Of a DNA stretch of 64,000 nt, positions 1-9,724 are shown one piece after another. How positions within the stretch are numbered: the first letter of the stretch is position 1; each line of letters starts with the position of its first letter. Location of the stretch: assembly GCA_963924555.1 (NCBI GenBank), contig OZ004582.1, positions 6,572,001 to 6,636,000 on the forward strand, given 5' to 3'. The position numbers and the translations under genes are program-made. The stretch is from Crambe crambe. Lineage: Eukaryota > Porifera > Demospongiae > Poecilosclerida > Crambeidae. The notes under the pieces were generated by a model. That model worked only from the letters and a program-made list of their open reading frames with translations. It ran no database searches and was not told the DNA's origin.

Positions 1-27
1 ATGACTTTAATTAGGGGGCGTGGCAGC

Positions 28-836
28 TATTATTCATAGCTAGCATTAGCTGCTGATTAAGTGAAGAATGTGGTGGTATGTACTGACTAAACCTAGCCTC
101 GTACCCAGGCCCGCTTTTTTCGCGGGGCGGTGGAAAAGTGAAGGGCCTGGTATAAGTTGCATGCGTATGTGCTCCATCCCCCCATTTAGGGGGGATTCGC
201 TATACTTTCGGGCACGTCCGTTACACAAATCGTAATAAACATTACATCATCGTAATTTTGAGTCAGCAGCTAGCTCTAGACTGTTCTGTCTTTCTGCGCT
301 AGGTTCAACTCACCTCACTCCCAGAAGCGTTCTGTGCAAGCTGTTTATGAAAGAAGTTATTTGTTTGTGTCGCTACCAACTGGTTAGACGAGAAGAGTCG
401 CTGCTATCATCTTACCTTTTGTTTTTATCATAAGCTTGGCTTGAGAGGGATAGTGCTGTTCTTGTTGTGTCTTAGTTTATTTTCACTGATGTGGATAAGG
501 TCTGGAGCCAGATCTAGCCAGCTAGCTGCACTGATTGAATGCGCACGTGCTACATATGTTTTTATGATTACATCATTCATCATGGATGAAATTTTACGTA
601 TTATTTCGTGTCTAATTAAGCGCATGCGCATGCAACTTATACCAGGCCCTTCGCTTTTCCACCACCCCGCGAAAAAGGCAAGCCTGGGTACGAGGCTATG
701 ACTAAACCCAACGTGTCTAACCCTAAACCCTCTCTTTATAAGGAAGTCCCTTGTTACGCTTGCTATTCCCATTGAGTTTATCGAAGTTGTATACAATTTT
801 TGGAAAGCTTGCATAAGTGGGGTTCTTGCTAAGCTC
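28..836 (+). pseudogene. Sm-RNA unit 1, split by a MITE
   Basis: First copy of the array family. The upstream element (28-73) and the start of the TAAACCC box are separated from the rest by a 605 bp inverted-repeat element (94-698). After it the box resumes (703), with TATA at 737 (34 bp), an Sm site AATTTTTGG at 795-803 and a weak 3' hairpin (AGCTT near 807, AAGCT near 831). Removing the insertion would restore a normal promoter layout, so this unit was complete before the insertion. It is probably inactive now. Confidence 0.5.
94..698. mobile_element. MITE with ~75 bp terminal inverted repeats, copy 1
   Basis: It begins TAGCCTCGTACCCAGGC and ends with the inverse GCCTGGGTACGAGGCTA. The arms continue inward through GGGCCTGGTATAAGTTGCAT and its inverse. 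It is flanked by a perfect 10 bp direct repeat, TGACTAAACC (84-93 and 699-708), taken as the target-site duplication. There is no transposase ORF, so it is non-autonomous. The 10 bp duplication does not clearly fit hAT (8) or MULE (9), so the superfamily is left open. Confidence 0.8.
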
Positions 837-1183
837 TAAATGTTTTAATGCACCAGCAGAAAATAATTTTCTGGCTATAAGTGCTGATCACATGACTTGG
901 ATCCAATCAAAATCCATACATAGCAAACCAAAAATAAAGGGACATCCCCTCCTCTTAGTTAGGCTATACCTCTTTGATTTTATGTTTCTCAGATTCCCTG
1001 GAAGAAAAATGACACCTGGCAGGCAGGAGGAAAAAAAAAAACAGTCTTGCTTGCTGATATAAACATGGTAGATAATTTCTCCTTCAAGCTTGTGGTCATA
1101 CTTGAGCAACAATAACTTTCCCAGGTACACTGCTGGCTTTGATGATCTCATGATCACACTTGTACCTATAATTATGAAATATG

Positions 1184-1238
1184 AATTTTTGGAAAGCCCA
1201 CGATAAAATAGGGGTTGGTGTGACCTCCGTGAGCTTGA
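1184..1238 (+). pseudogene. Sm-RNA unit 2, 3' half only
   Basis: Sm site AATTTTTGG at 1184-1192 is followed by the family hairpin (GGGGTT/GACCTC arms, then GTGAGCTTGA). No TAAACCC box or TATA precedes it at the expected distance, so this is an orphan tail. Confidence 0.45.
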
Positions 1239-1411
1239 TTCAATAGTATTTTCATGACTTGTGGATTGTGGAGGGCTGATCACCCTTTAAACAAATTTGG
1301 ACAATCCTCTATCCAACTAACCTCTTAACATGGAAAGTTATTACTAGAAGTCAGTACGTACCACTACTGCATGGCTACATTAGCTATAGAAATATTCCTT
1401 TTGTACTTCTG

Positions 1412-1523
1412 ATTATTCATAAGGGTATATTAAGTGGGAATTGTCACTCAGACTCAGGAATTCAGATTTTCAATTTTTGGAAAGCCCACACAAATGAGGC
1501 TCTGGTATCCTCAGTGAACTTGA
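1412..1523 (+). pseudogene. Sm-RNA unit 3, promoter deleted
   Basis: Sm site at 1472-1480 and a tail (GAGG/CCTC arms) nearly identical to unit 19 at 11,742. Upstream only a remnant TTATTCATAA is left; the TAAACCC-TATA block seen in unit 19 is missing. It is a deletion derivative of the same lineage. Confidence 0.45.
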
Positions 1524-1854
1524 TGTGTTGATAGAACCACAAAATTTACTAACTGATTGGAACATGGACTCTCCAATTAGAGAAGGCCAGACTGTGTGTT
1601 AGTTCAGGATTCTGAAGCAATGCAAGGCTAAATAATGAGGCCTTCAATTTGATTTCAATTCAGCTTATCCACTTAACTTATGTATTTAGAATGGTTTCAG
1701 GCATGTGGTTATGTTTTAACCACATAAAAGAAAAATGGGCCCCATCAGAGTGGTGTTGCACCTCTCTAACACCCTTTGGAGAGAACCCTGGTAATGGGTG
1801 TATAGTTGTGGTATAATGGCTGTGCCAGTCATAAATAGAATGCATTCTAGTCTT

Positions 1855-2075
1855 TCTCTTACTCAAATTCACGACCAAAGTCATGTGTGATTTTAATGAT
1901 CCAGTCCTTACCACCAAAACTGATTTCTTTGCATCCATACAATACCTTATGGGAATAATTTTTCTTATTGGGGGCAGAAATGAAGTATTCAAAATAGTTT
2001 ATGCTTCTTTTTGAGTTTGGAATGATTTCCTCAAATTTATTATCAGGTCCTTCTTAAATTAAAATGCAGCCCTGG
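1855..2075 (+). repeat. Spacer block B, copy 1
   Basis: This block recurs between Sm-RNA units. It runs TCTTACTCAAATTCACGA, then CCAGTCCTTACCACCAAAA, GGCAGAAATGAAGTATTC and AAAATGCAGCCCTG. Other copies lie near 5205, 8905, 10,750, 19,195 and 25,795. Short ORFs across it are not conserved and are treated as noise. Confidence 0.6.
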
Positions 2076-2160
2076 ATGTGATGGTTGGATAATTTTTGGT
2101 ATAATAATATCATGCTACTGAACATTGTTTGTACTCATGATAGATGGAGGTTATTAAAGT

Positions 2161-2389
2161 TGTACTATTATTCATAGTTGCTGATTAAGTGAAGAATGTG
2201 ATCATGTAGTAGTGGTATGTACTGACTAAACCCAACGTGTCTAACCCTAAACCCTCTCTTTATAAGAAAGTCCAGAAGGTGTATATTTTAGACTCAACTC
2301 CACCATAGTAGTTGGCAATAGTTCTTAATATCTTAATAATTTTTGGAAAGCCCACGCAAGTGAGATTCTCATAATCTCTGTGAGCTTGA
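2161..2389 (+). ncRNA. Sm-RNA unit 4 (complete)
   Basis: Reference-quality unit. Upstream element 2161-2200; TAAACCC box at 2227; TATA at 2261 (34 bp later); unit-specific segment about 2275-2337, the longest in the array (77 bp from TATA to the Sm site); Sm site AATTTTTGG 2338-2346; 3' hairpin with distal stem GAGATT/AATCTC over a CTCAT loop and basal stem AGCCCAC/GTGAGCT. If transcription starts 25-30 bp after TATA, the RNA would be about 95-100 nt. Function is unknown; the Sm-class assignment rests on the site plus the hairpin. Confidence 0.6.
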
Positions 2390-2544
2390 AAGCTTCTTTT
2401 TTTTTTCAAACCTGAAATGCAAATATAAATTAAGTTGTACAGTGCAGAAAAACATCAAAGAATGTTAAAATAAGACCAGGAAATAAATTTGTAATTGGGA
2501 GGTAAGGAGGGTCCCCACCATTCAAAGTTCCATTGCCCCCTTTT

Positions 2545-2815
2545 TAGGGACATCCCTTCTATCAAAGGTTTCAGTGCCTCCTTTCATGTCTCAGCTTTAT
2601 GGGCAACATGGTGATCTTTTTTTCTTCTCTTTTCTCTGTGGTACCATTATTAACTAGCATTGCACATGTGTGTCAAATCTTTCTTATTGTCTTAATGAAA
2701 GGGACATCCCCTCCCCCTCCCCTTTGTCAGTAGCCCCATATATCTATGCCTTCTTCTCTCAGAGTCTCCACATCAAAAGAATCAATGAAACAATGAGTGT
2801 GTTTATTAATTAATA
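2545..2815 (+). repeat. Spacer block C ('GGGACATCCC' block), copy 1
   Basis: Spacer with GGGACATCCCTTCTATC, CTCAGCTTTATGGGCAACAT and ATGAAAGGGACATCCCCTC. It is near-identical to 7735-7950 and related to 15,840-16,020, 18,290-18,540, 19,610-19,860 and 22,620-22,740. It travels with the downstream Sm-RNA unit in segmental duplications. Confidence 0.6.
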
Positions 2816-2821
2816 TCTGAC

Positions 2822-3009
2822 AGTTATTCATAGTTTGCTGGTTAAGTGAAGAATGTGATTATAAACCCAACGTGTGTAAGCGCTAAACTCTCTCTTTATA
2901 AGGAGATCCAGAGGATGGCTCTGGCTACCCACATGGAGTGTTGTTTTTAAATAGTCTACAATTTTTGGAAAGCCCACGGTAAAGAGGTTTTGTGACCTGT
3001 GTGCTTGAT
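2822..3009 (+). ncRNA. Sm-RNA unit 5 (complete)
   Basis: TAAACCC box 2862, TATA 2897 (35 bp), Sm site 2960-2968, distal stem AGGT/ACCT. The basal stem ends GTGTGCTT rather than GTGAGCTT. The upstream element sits about 25 bp nearer the box than in unit 4, yet the box-TATA distance is kept. Closest relatives are units 16 and 27. Confidence 0.58.
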
Positions 3010-3252
3010 CTGTTTGAAATTTGAAATTCAATTAGTTGTCCAGTTTGTGTTCACTAGATTTGATAGCTTGAATCTTGACATTTATAGAATCATTCTATAA
3101 TAAGCTGGTTTTGAGAAGTTGATATTTGGTTAATAAATGAGCAGTTGATCAAGGTATCAAATAGTATGGACTAATGTGCATGCTCCAATATGATTGCTGC
3201 ATGTTGGCAAGCTGTTGATAGCTTCTGGGATTTCCCACCCCAAGAAAAAATT

Positions 3253-3277
3253 CCCCCCCCCCCCCCCCCCCCCCCCC
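3253..3277. repeat. Poly-C tract
   Basis: Run of about 25 C following a GGGATTTCCCACCCC motif; the same place in the paralogous segment (8438-8473) is also C-rich. Confidence 0.9.
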
Positions 3278-3314
3278 AAAGAATTAAGGATGCTTATTCG
3301 GTTGTGTTAGCTAA

Positions 3315-3470
3315 TAGTATTCATAGGTTAACAAAGAATGCAAGTATTAATACTGACTAAACCCAGCCTGCCAAGTGCTATACAACTGATTCGGGAAAAT
3401 TTTTTTTGGAAAGCCCACGTTAATGTGGAAAGCCCACAGTAAAGGGGTCTTATGACCTCTGTGAGCTTGA
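3315..3470 (+). pseudogene. Sm-RNA unit 6, box-TATA block deleted
   Basis: Upstream element and ACTGACTAAACCCAG are present, but the stretch carrying TATA in the near-identical unit 17 is missing. The Sm-like site is expanded to AATTTTTTTTGG (3398-3409). The tail has a duplicated GGAAAGCCCAC before the GGGGTC/GACCTC hairpin. Its unit-specific segment matches that of unit 17. Confidence 0.5.
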
Positions 3471-3479
3471 TTCAATTAG

Positions 3480-3850
3480 TGTTATCTTCATCACGGAGCA
3501 AAGAGTTGATCAAACTCTGAGTTGGTTTTTATGGTCAGTGCACGGCTAGAATTGGTGTCAAAAATTGATCGAGGCATTGCTGCCTAGTGGTTGAGTGCAG
3601 TATTGTTCTCGAGTGTCTGTAAGTAAAGTATTTCTGAATTTGAATGCTGAATGAAAATGCTTTCCTCAGGGGGTGGGGGAATTTTACCTGCCCCCTCCTG
3701 CCTAAACTAAAATGCAGCTCTACATATGATGTTGGGATACAATATGCTATTCAACATAAGAGATTTAGTGCTCATTATAAGGTTATGATAGTTGTACCAT
3801 TATTCATAGCTGCTGATTAAGTGAAGAATGTGACAATGTAGTAGTGGACT
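3480..3850 (+). repeat. Segmental duplication, copy 1 (partner 9725-10,102)
   Basis: The spacer and promoter up to unit 7 are nearly identical, base for base, to the DNA before unit 18. The similarity continues to the end of the TATA block, is lost in the unit-specific segment, and returns at the Sm site and hairpin. Confidence 0.8.
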
Positions 3851-3990
3851 AAACCCAATGTGTCTTGCCCTAAACCCTCTCTTTATAAAAAAGTCCAGAG
3901 CCATTTTTTACTTTAATTGCTTTTCAATTTCCGTCTGATAATTTTTGGAAAGCCCATGCTAAGGAGATTCTAGTAATCTCCGTGAGCTTG
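3797..3990 (+). ncRNA. Sm-RNA unit 7 (complete)
   Basis: TAAACCC box 3850, TATA 3884 (34 bp), unit-specific segment about 3898-3939, Sm site 3940-3948, distal stem GAGATT/AATCTC with CTAGT loop. A T-run follows the hairpin. Promoter and flanks are almost the same as unit 18, but the segment before the Sm site has no obvious similarity to it. Confidence 0.6.
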
Positions 3991-4029
3991 AAATCTTTGA
4001 TCTTTTTTTTTTTTTCAAACCTAATTATG

Positions 4030-4560
4030 ATCACTCCCCATGAGAGAGCTACTCTATCCCCCATGAGAGTGAAGTAAGCCCCACCTATCTGTGTGTGTGT
4101 GTGCGAAAGATCTATGATGTAATAACACAGCTCATCCAAGCTAGAGTTACCAGACCCGTTTCCCCCCCGAGAAAAAGGAGGTAAAGGGTTGGCACCACCA
4201 GACTAGCCCCCTTCTTCTCTCCACACCAAGATTAATTGGTGCGAGTTGGCTGAGAAAACTTTTATGTATCGTACGTACGCACGTTTTTCCAGTTACGTCA
4301 GCTGCAATACGATGATGTCATCGGCTAAAGAATACTAATTTCAGGGGATTTTAGACCCTCAAGTGCTGAGTACAAAAGTGACAATAACTTCAACATATGT
4401 AGCTAAAACATGTAGTGAAGTCAGTCAGTTGTCATTCAAAGGATCCATTAATAGCACGTGCCTTGGTTGGTGAACCTTTATTGTGGTGATCATTATTGGG
4501 GGGAGGGGGGATCTGCCACTGAATTTAAAAGTTCGCCCCACAATTACAATGCCCTAGTCA
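4030..4560 (+). repeat. Spacer block D, copy 1 (partner 14,205-14,770)
   Basis: Contains CTCCCCATGAGAG, ATCTATGATGTAATAACA, CAATACGATGATGTCATC and GACAATAACTTCAACATATG. It recurs in the same order before unit 22. No coding potential is evident. Confidence 0.6.
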
Positions 4561-4582
4561 AAGATGTTAATTGAGATGTGTT

Positions 4583-4794
4583 AATAGTATTCATTGCTTA
4601 CTGGTTAACAAAGAATGCAAGTATTACATACTGACTAAACCCAACGCGTGTAGAGCTAAACTCTCTCTTTATAGAGAAGTCTGACTGCCAAGTGCTGTAT
4701 AACTGATTCTGAAAAAATCATTGTAATTTTTGGAAAGCCCACGTTAATGTGGAAAGCCCACAATAAAGGGGTCTTATGACCTCTGTGAGCTTGA
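4583..4794 (+). ncRNA. Sm-RNA unit 8 (complete)
   Basis: TAAACCC box 4636, TATA 4670 (34 bp), Sm site 4725-4733. The tail has GGAAAGCCCAC duplicated, as in units 6 and 17, then GGGGTC/GACCTC. The unit-specific segment is related to, but diverged from, those of units 6 and 17. Confidence 0.55.
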
Positions 4795-4902
4795 TTCATT
4801 ATCTTCATCACAGAGCAGAGAGTTGATCAAACTCTGAGTTGGTTTTTGTAAGACGTTTGTCAGTGTATGGCTGTAGTTTGAGAGAATTGGTGTCGAAAAA
4901 TC

Positions 4903-5050
4903 GATTGAGGCATGGCATGGCTGTTGAGTGTCTCTGCAACGGTATTGTCTGGTTTGCCCGCAGTGGTAGAGTAGCACTAGTCAGTAATTTTCAACTGTAG
5001 CATCATTTATTTATGAATTATTCATGAGCAAACATTATACCACAACCACT
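4903..5050. mobile_element. Fragment of the TTAA-type MITE
   Basis: Shares GTCTCTGCAACGGTATTGT, GTAGAGTAG and GAATTATTCATGAG with the right half of the complete element at 11,200-11,526. Confidence 0.55.
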
Positions 5051-5140
5051 TTATAAAAAAGTCCACATGCACTTGTAGAAGTATCACGAGTATGTACAAC
5101 ATGTTTATAAGGAAAGCCCACACTAATGGGGTGAAAAATC
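5014..5140 (+). pseudogene. Sm-RNA unit 9 (decayed)
   Basis: Only remnants: TTTATAAAAAAGTCC (TATA region, near 5050) and GGAAAGCCCACACTAATGGGG (from 5111). The Sm site is lost and no closing hairpin arm is found. Confidence 0.35.
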
Positions 5141-5388
5141 ACAAAAGAATTTTTGTGTTATATAGTAACCCCCCTTCTCTTATTGCTTTCTTATATTTGG
5201 AATCGTCTCTTACTCAACTTCACGATCAAAGTCGTGTGTGACTTTGGTGATCCAGTCCTTACCACCAAAAATGCATCCATACAATACCTAGAAACTGGGC
5301 ATCTTTTCTGATTGGGGAGAGGGGGGTCCGTGTGGCAGAAATGAAGTATTCTTTTTGAGTTTGGAATGATTTCCTCAAATTTATTATC

Positions 5389-5415
5389 GGGGGGGGGGGG
5401 GGGGGGGGGGGGGGG
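5389..5415. repeat. Poly-G tract
   Basis: About 27 G inside spacer block B, at a spot where other copies have only 4-6 G. Confidence 0.9.
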
Positions 5416-5504
5416 CAGAGAATATTTTCTGCCCCCTCCTTCTTAAATTACAATGCAGCCCTGCATGTGATGGTTTAAATAATAGATGGAGATAATTAAA
5501 GTGA

Positions 5505-5712
5505 CTATTATTCATAGTTGCTGATTAAGTGAAGAATGTGGTCATGTAGTAGTGGTATGTACTGACTAAACCCAACGTGTCTAACCCTAAACCCTCTCTT
5601 TATAAGAAAGTCCGGAGGGTGTCCATTTTATACTCAAGTGATTTCAAGAACACACTTAATAATTTTTGGAAAGCCCACGCTAGTGAGATTCTGGTAATCT
5701 CTGTGAGCTTGA
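5505..5712 (+). ncRNA. Sm-RNA unit 10 (complete)
   Basis: TAAACCC box 5567, TATA 5601 (34 bp), Sm site 5661-5669, distal stem GAGATT/AATCTC with CTGGT loop. The segment 5636-5656 differs from units 12 and 14 although everything around it is nearly the same. Confidence 0.62.
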
Positions 5713-5975
5713 AAGCTTTGAATATGAATTAAATCGTAATTGATGTTTGAATCCTCTTGTGATGTTTTGAGTACACATACACATCATAGGAATAGCTTCT
5801 GATTGGGAGGGTATCCATATGAAGTATTCAAAATAGTTTATGGCTCTTTTTGTGTTGGAAGAATGCTTTCCTCATCAGATTTATTATGGGGGGAGCAAAT
5901 ATTCCCCGCCCCCTCATCCCTAAATTAAAATGCGGCCCTGCATGAGATGTTTCTCATGAGGTAACTAAAGTTGTA

Positions 5976-6162
5976 ACATTATTCATAGTTGTTGACTAAA
6001 AGTGAAGAATGTGGTCATGTGGTAGTGGTATGTACTGACTAAAGCCAACGTGTCTAACTCTCTATAGAAAGTCCACAGGCACAAGAATTATTATTGGGAT
6101 ACCAGTAATAATAATATAATAATTTTTTGAAAGTCTATGCAAATGAATTTCTATGAGCTTGA
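5976..6162 (+). pseudogene. Sm-RNA unit 11 (decayed)
   Basis: The upstream element is good, but the box reads TAAAGCC and about 10 bp are missing before CTCTATAG, which breaks the 34 bp spacing. The Sm-like site is AATTTTTTGA (6121-6130) and the distal hairpin is gone. Units 13 and 15 share these defects. Confidence 0.5.
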
Positions 6163-6260
6163 AGTTGTTTTCAAACCTATATATCTGCCCCCTCCTTCTT
6201 AAATTACAATGCAGCCCTGCATGTGATGGTTTAAATAATAGATGGAGATAATTAAAGTGA

Positions 6261-6471
6261 CTATTATTCATAGTTGCTGATTAAGTGAAGAATGTGGCCA
6301 TGTAGTAGTGGTATGTACTGACTAAACCCAACGTGTCTAACCCTAAACCCTCTCTTTATAAGAAAGTCCGGAGGGTGTCCATTTTATACTCGAAATAATT
6401 TGAAGTAGTCATGCATAATAATTTTTGGAAAGCCCACGCTAGTGAGATTCTGGTAATCTCTGTGAGCTTGA
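6261..6471 (+). ncRNA. Sm-RNA unit 12 (complete)
   Basis: TAAACCC box 6323, TATA 6357 (34 bp), Sm site 6420-6428, distal stem GAGATT/AATCTC. The unit-specific segment (6391-6417) is identical to unit 14 and unlike unit 10. Confidence 0.62.
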
Positions 6472-6732
6472 AAGCTTTGAATATGAATTAAATCGTAATT
6501 GATGTTTGAATCCTTGTGATGTTTTGAGTACACAGACACATCATAGGAATAGCTTCTGATTGGGAGGGTATCCATATGAAGTATTCAAAATAGTTTATGG
6601 CTCTTTTTGTGTTGGAAGAATGCTTTCCTCATCAGATTTATTATGGGGGGAGCAAATATTCCCCGCCCCCTCATCCCTAAATTAAAATGCGGCCCTGCAT
6701 GAGATGTTTCTCATGAGGTAACTAAAGTTGTA

Positions 6733-6919
6733 ACATTATTCATAGTTGTTGACTAAAAGTGAAGAATGTGGTCATGTGGTAGTGGTATGTACTGACTAAA
6801 GCCAACGTGTCTAACTCTCTATAGAAAGTCCACAGGCACAAGAATTATTATTGGGATACCAGTAATAATAATATAATAATTTTTTGAAAGTCTATGCAAA
6901 TGAATTTCTATGAGCTTGA
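6733..6919 (+). pseudogene. Sm-RNA unit 13 (decayed)
   Basis: Second copy of the decayed unit type: TAAAGCC box, shortened box-TATA distance, AATTTTTTGA at 6878-6887, no distal stem. Essentially identical to unit 11. Confidence 0.5.
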
Positions 6920-7017
6920 AGTTGTTTTCAAACCTATATATCTGCCCCCTCCTTCTTAAATTACAATGCAGCCCTGCATGTGATGGTTTAAATAATAGAT
7001 GGAGATAATTAAAGTGA

Positions 7018-7228
7018 CTATTATTCATAGTTGCTGATTAAGTGAAGAATGTGGCCATGTAGTAGTGGTATGTACTGACTAAACCCAACGTGTCTAACCC
7101 TAAACCCTCTCTTTATAAGAAAGTCCGGAGGGTGTCCATTTTATACTCGAAATAATTTGAAGTAGTCATGCATAATAATTTTTGGAAAGCCCACGCTAGT
7201 GAGATTCTGGTAATCTCTGTGAGCTTGA
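7018..7228 (+). ncRNA. Sm-RNA unit 14 (complete)
   Basis: TAAACCC box 7080, TATA 7114 (34 bp), Sm site 7177-7185, distal stem GAGATT/AATCTC. The predicted RNA is identical to that of unit 12; they are recent tandem copies. Confidence 0.62.
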
Positions 7229-7488
7229 AAGCTTTGAATATGAATTAAATCGTAATTGATGTTTGAATCCTTGTGATGTTTTGAGTACACAGACACATTA
7301 TAGGAATAGCTTCTGATTGGGAGGGTGTCCATATGAAGTATTCAAAATAGTTCATGGTTCTTTTTGTGTTGGAAGAATGCTTTCCTCATCAGATTTATTA
7401 TGGGGGGAGCAAATATTCCCCGCCCCCTCATCCCTAAATTAAAATGCGGCCCTGCATGAGATGTTTCTCATGAGGTAACTAAAATTGT

Positions 7489-7673
7489 AACATTATTCAT
7501 AGTTGTTGATTAAAAGTGAAGAATGTGGTCATGTGGTAGTGGTATGTACTGACTAAAGCCAACGTGTCTAACTCTCTATAGAAAGTCCACAGGCACAAGA
7601 ATTATTATTGGGATACCAGTAATAATAACATAATTTTTTGAAAGCCTATGCAAATGAATTTCTATGAGCTTGA
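7489..7673 (+). pseudogene. Sm-RNA unit 15 (decayed)
   Basis: Third copy of the decayed type, with TAAAGCC, AATTTTTTGA at 7632-7641 and a degenerate tail. It differs from units 11 and 13 by a few bases. Confidence 0.5.
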
Positions 7674-7734
7674 AGTTGTTTTCAAACCTGAAATGCTAAA
7701 AGTAAAATTAATTCACTTGAAGTGAATAGGGACA

Positions 7735-7960
7735 TCAAAGTTTCAGTGCCCCACCTTTCATGTCTCAGCTTTATGGGCAACATGGTGATCTTTTTTTCTT
7801 CTCTTTTCTCTGTAGTACCATTATTAACTAGCATTGCAAATGTGTGTCAAATCTTTCTTATTGTCTTAATGAAAGGGACATCCCCTTCCCCTCCCCTTTG
7901 TCAGTAGCCCCATATATCTATGCCTTCTTCTCTCGGAGTCTCCACATTATTAATTAAAAA
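7735..7960 (+). repeat. Spacer block C, copy 2
   Basis: Nearly identical to 2545-2815 and, like it, followed by a unit of the unit-5 type. Confidence 0.6.
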
Positions 7961-7965
7961 CCGAC

Positions 7966-8154
7966 AGTTATTCATAGTTTGCTGGTTAAGTTAAGAATGT
8001 GATTATAAACCCAACGTGTGTAAATGCTAAACTTGCTCTTATAAGGAGATCCAGAGGAGAGCTCTGGCTACCACATGCATGGAGTGTTGTTTTTGAACAC
8101 TAAAAAATTTTTGGAAAGCCCACGGTAAAGAGGTTTTGTGACCTGTGTGCTTGA
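7966..8154 (+). ncRNA. Sm-RNA unit 16 (complete)
   Basis: TAAACCC box 8006, TATA 8040 (34 bp), Sm site 8106-8114, distal stem AGGT/ACCT. Paralogue of unit 5; they agree up to GGAGTGTTGTTTTT and then diverge over the last ~15 bp before the Sm site. Confidence 0.57.
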
Positions 8155-8437
8155 TCTGTTTGAAATTTGAAATTCAATTAGTTGTCAATCTTGACATTTA
8201 AAACGCCAGTAGAATCACTCTATAAGCTGGTTTTGAGAAGTTGAAATTTGGTTAATAAATGAGCAGTTTATCAAGGTATCAAATGAATTCAAATAGTATA
8301 GACTAATGTGCATACTCCAATATGATTGCTGTATGTTGGCAAGCTGTTGATAGCTTCTATACATTTCATCATTAACACAATTCAGGGTTTCATAGAGGGG
8401 GGTGGGAAACCTGGGATTTCCCACCCCAAGAAAAAAT

Positions 8438-8473
8438 CCCCCCTCCCCCCCCCCCCTCCCCCCCCCCCCCCCC
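8438..8473. repeat. C-rich tract
   Basis: Almost pure C with a few T, in the same context as the tract at 3253. A second pure C run lies at 8641-8658. Confidence 0.85.
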
Positions 8474-8775
8474 AAAAAGAGATTATAATCATACACACAG
8501 CAAGAAAGCCCAAAAAATGATAAATAAATAACCAAAACAGAGAATTAGCCAACAATAAGTCCTCCAAATTTCTTTCACGCCCCTCCCACACCCTCCCCCT
8601 TGCCGTGGCCTAACAGCCACATGATCGGCACAAATCCACTCCCCCCCCCCCCCCCCCCAAAAAAAAAAAGAGAAGGAAAAATCCCTGATTGAATTGTCAG
8701 TTAACCTTTAGCCAAATTGCTCAGATTGCCCAACAATTGGGATACTCGTTTAACTATAAACAACCAGCACATTAA

Positions 8776-8850
8776 AACAACAACAACAACAACAACAATG
8801 ACAACAACAATGACAACAACAATGACAACAACAACAACAACAACAAACTT
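8776..8850. repeat. (CAA)n microsatellite
   Basis: CAA repeats interrupted by TGA triplets; a similar tract occurs at 19,085-19,135 in a paralogous context. Confidence 0.9.
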
Positions 8851-8904
8851 CGTCTGTGAGCTAGTTGGAAAGATAGCTCCCCTTCTCTGACTGCTTTCTC
8901 CTTT

Positions 8905-9175
8905 CATTTGGAATCATCTCTTACTCAAATTCACGATCAAAGTCATGTTGATCCAGTCCTTACCACCAAAAGTGAATTCTTTGCAATACCTGGAATTATA
9001 GGAATAACTTTTCCGATGGGGGGGGGGGGGGGGGGGGGGGGGTGGGGTCCATGTGGCAGAAATGATGTATTCAAAATAGTTTTGTGTTGGGAATGCATAT
9101 TCCTCAGAATTATTGCTTTCTTCGGATTTATTTATTGGCTCTGAAAATTTGAATGCAGTCCTGCATGTGATGTTG
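8905..9175 (+). repeat. Spacer block B, copy 3, with poly-G 9018-9042
   Basis: Same order of motifs as 1855-2075. A 25 bp G run sits before TCCATGTGGCAGAAATGA, where other copies have short G runs. Confidence 0.6.
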
Positions 9176-9427
9176 GGATTATTTAGTGAGCCAACACTAG
9201 CAGGTCGACTCTGGAGAGCACTTTTATATATATTATATCTCTGAGTACATTCTTCCGGTGTCATTTAGTATTACGCATGCACAAATCTTTACGACAAAAT
9301 AACATTAATGGTTTTTCCTGCAACAATCACTTGGTGACATTATATCACATTGCACTTGTACTTATACTTGAGCATCAGCAAACAGATCACAGAATTATCC
9401 TATGCAGAAAACATGCACAAAATTCTG

Positions 9428-9449
9428 CCCCCCCCCCCCCCCCCCCCCC
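9428..9449. repeat. Poly-C tract
   Basis: About 22 C in a row. Confidence 0.9.
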
Positions 9450-9515
9450 TTGGATCTTGCTTTGCTTGCCCCACAATTATGTGATGAAGGAATGAGAATG
9501 CTTATTCAGTTGTGT

Positions 9516-9722
9516 TAATAGTATTCATAGCTTACTGGTTAACAAAGAATGCAAGTATTAATACTGACTAAACCCAACACGTGCAGTGCTAAACTCTCTC
9601 TTTATAAGTCTGCCTGCCAAGTGCTATATAACTGATTCGGGAAATTACTATAAATTTTTGGAAAGCCCACGTTAATGTGGAAAGCCCACAGTAAAGGGGT
9701 CTTATGACCTCTGTGAGCTTGA
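9516..9722 (+). ncRNA. Sm-RNA unit 17 (complete)
   Basis: TAAACCC box 9569, TATA 9603 (34 bp), Sm site 9653-9661; this is the shortest TATA-to-Sm distance (50 bp). The tail has the GGAAAGCCCAC duplication and GGGGTC/GACCTC stem. It is the intact counterpart of unit 6. Confidence 0.57.
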
Positions 9723-9724
9723 TT

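Larger units (their letters stand above)
5460..7690 (+). repeat. Tandem array, ~757 bp period, three copies
   Basis: Three near-identical tandem repeats, each carrying one intact unit (10, 12, 14) and one decayed unit (11, 13, 15). Equivalent points are spaced by about 753-757 bp. Copies 2 and 3 are almost identical. Copy 1 differs mainly in a stretch of about 25 bp just before the Sm site of unit 10. Confidence 0.85.

Noticed and set aside
441..701. 86-residue ORF inside MITE copy 1
   Set aside because: It runs into the terminal repeat and is not kept in frame in copy 2; not a gene.
2258..2270. CTCTCTTTATAAG read as a polypyrimidine tract plus 3' splice site, with CTGAC as branch point
   Set aside because: Plausible by eye, but the fixed 34 bp spacing to the TAAACCC box, the TATA character and the absence of any open frame after it favour a promoter.
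6062..7332. Repeated antisense ORFs of 63 and 69 codons
   Set aside because: They recur only because the 757 bp segment is tandemly repeated; they cross Sm-RNA units antisense and have no protein features.
8326..9495. ORFs with Pro, Gly or Val runs
   Set aside because: They are translations of poly-C/G and CAA repeats.
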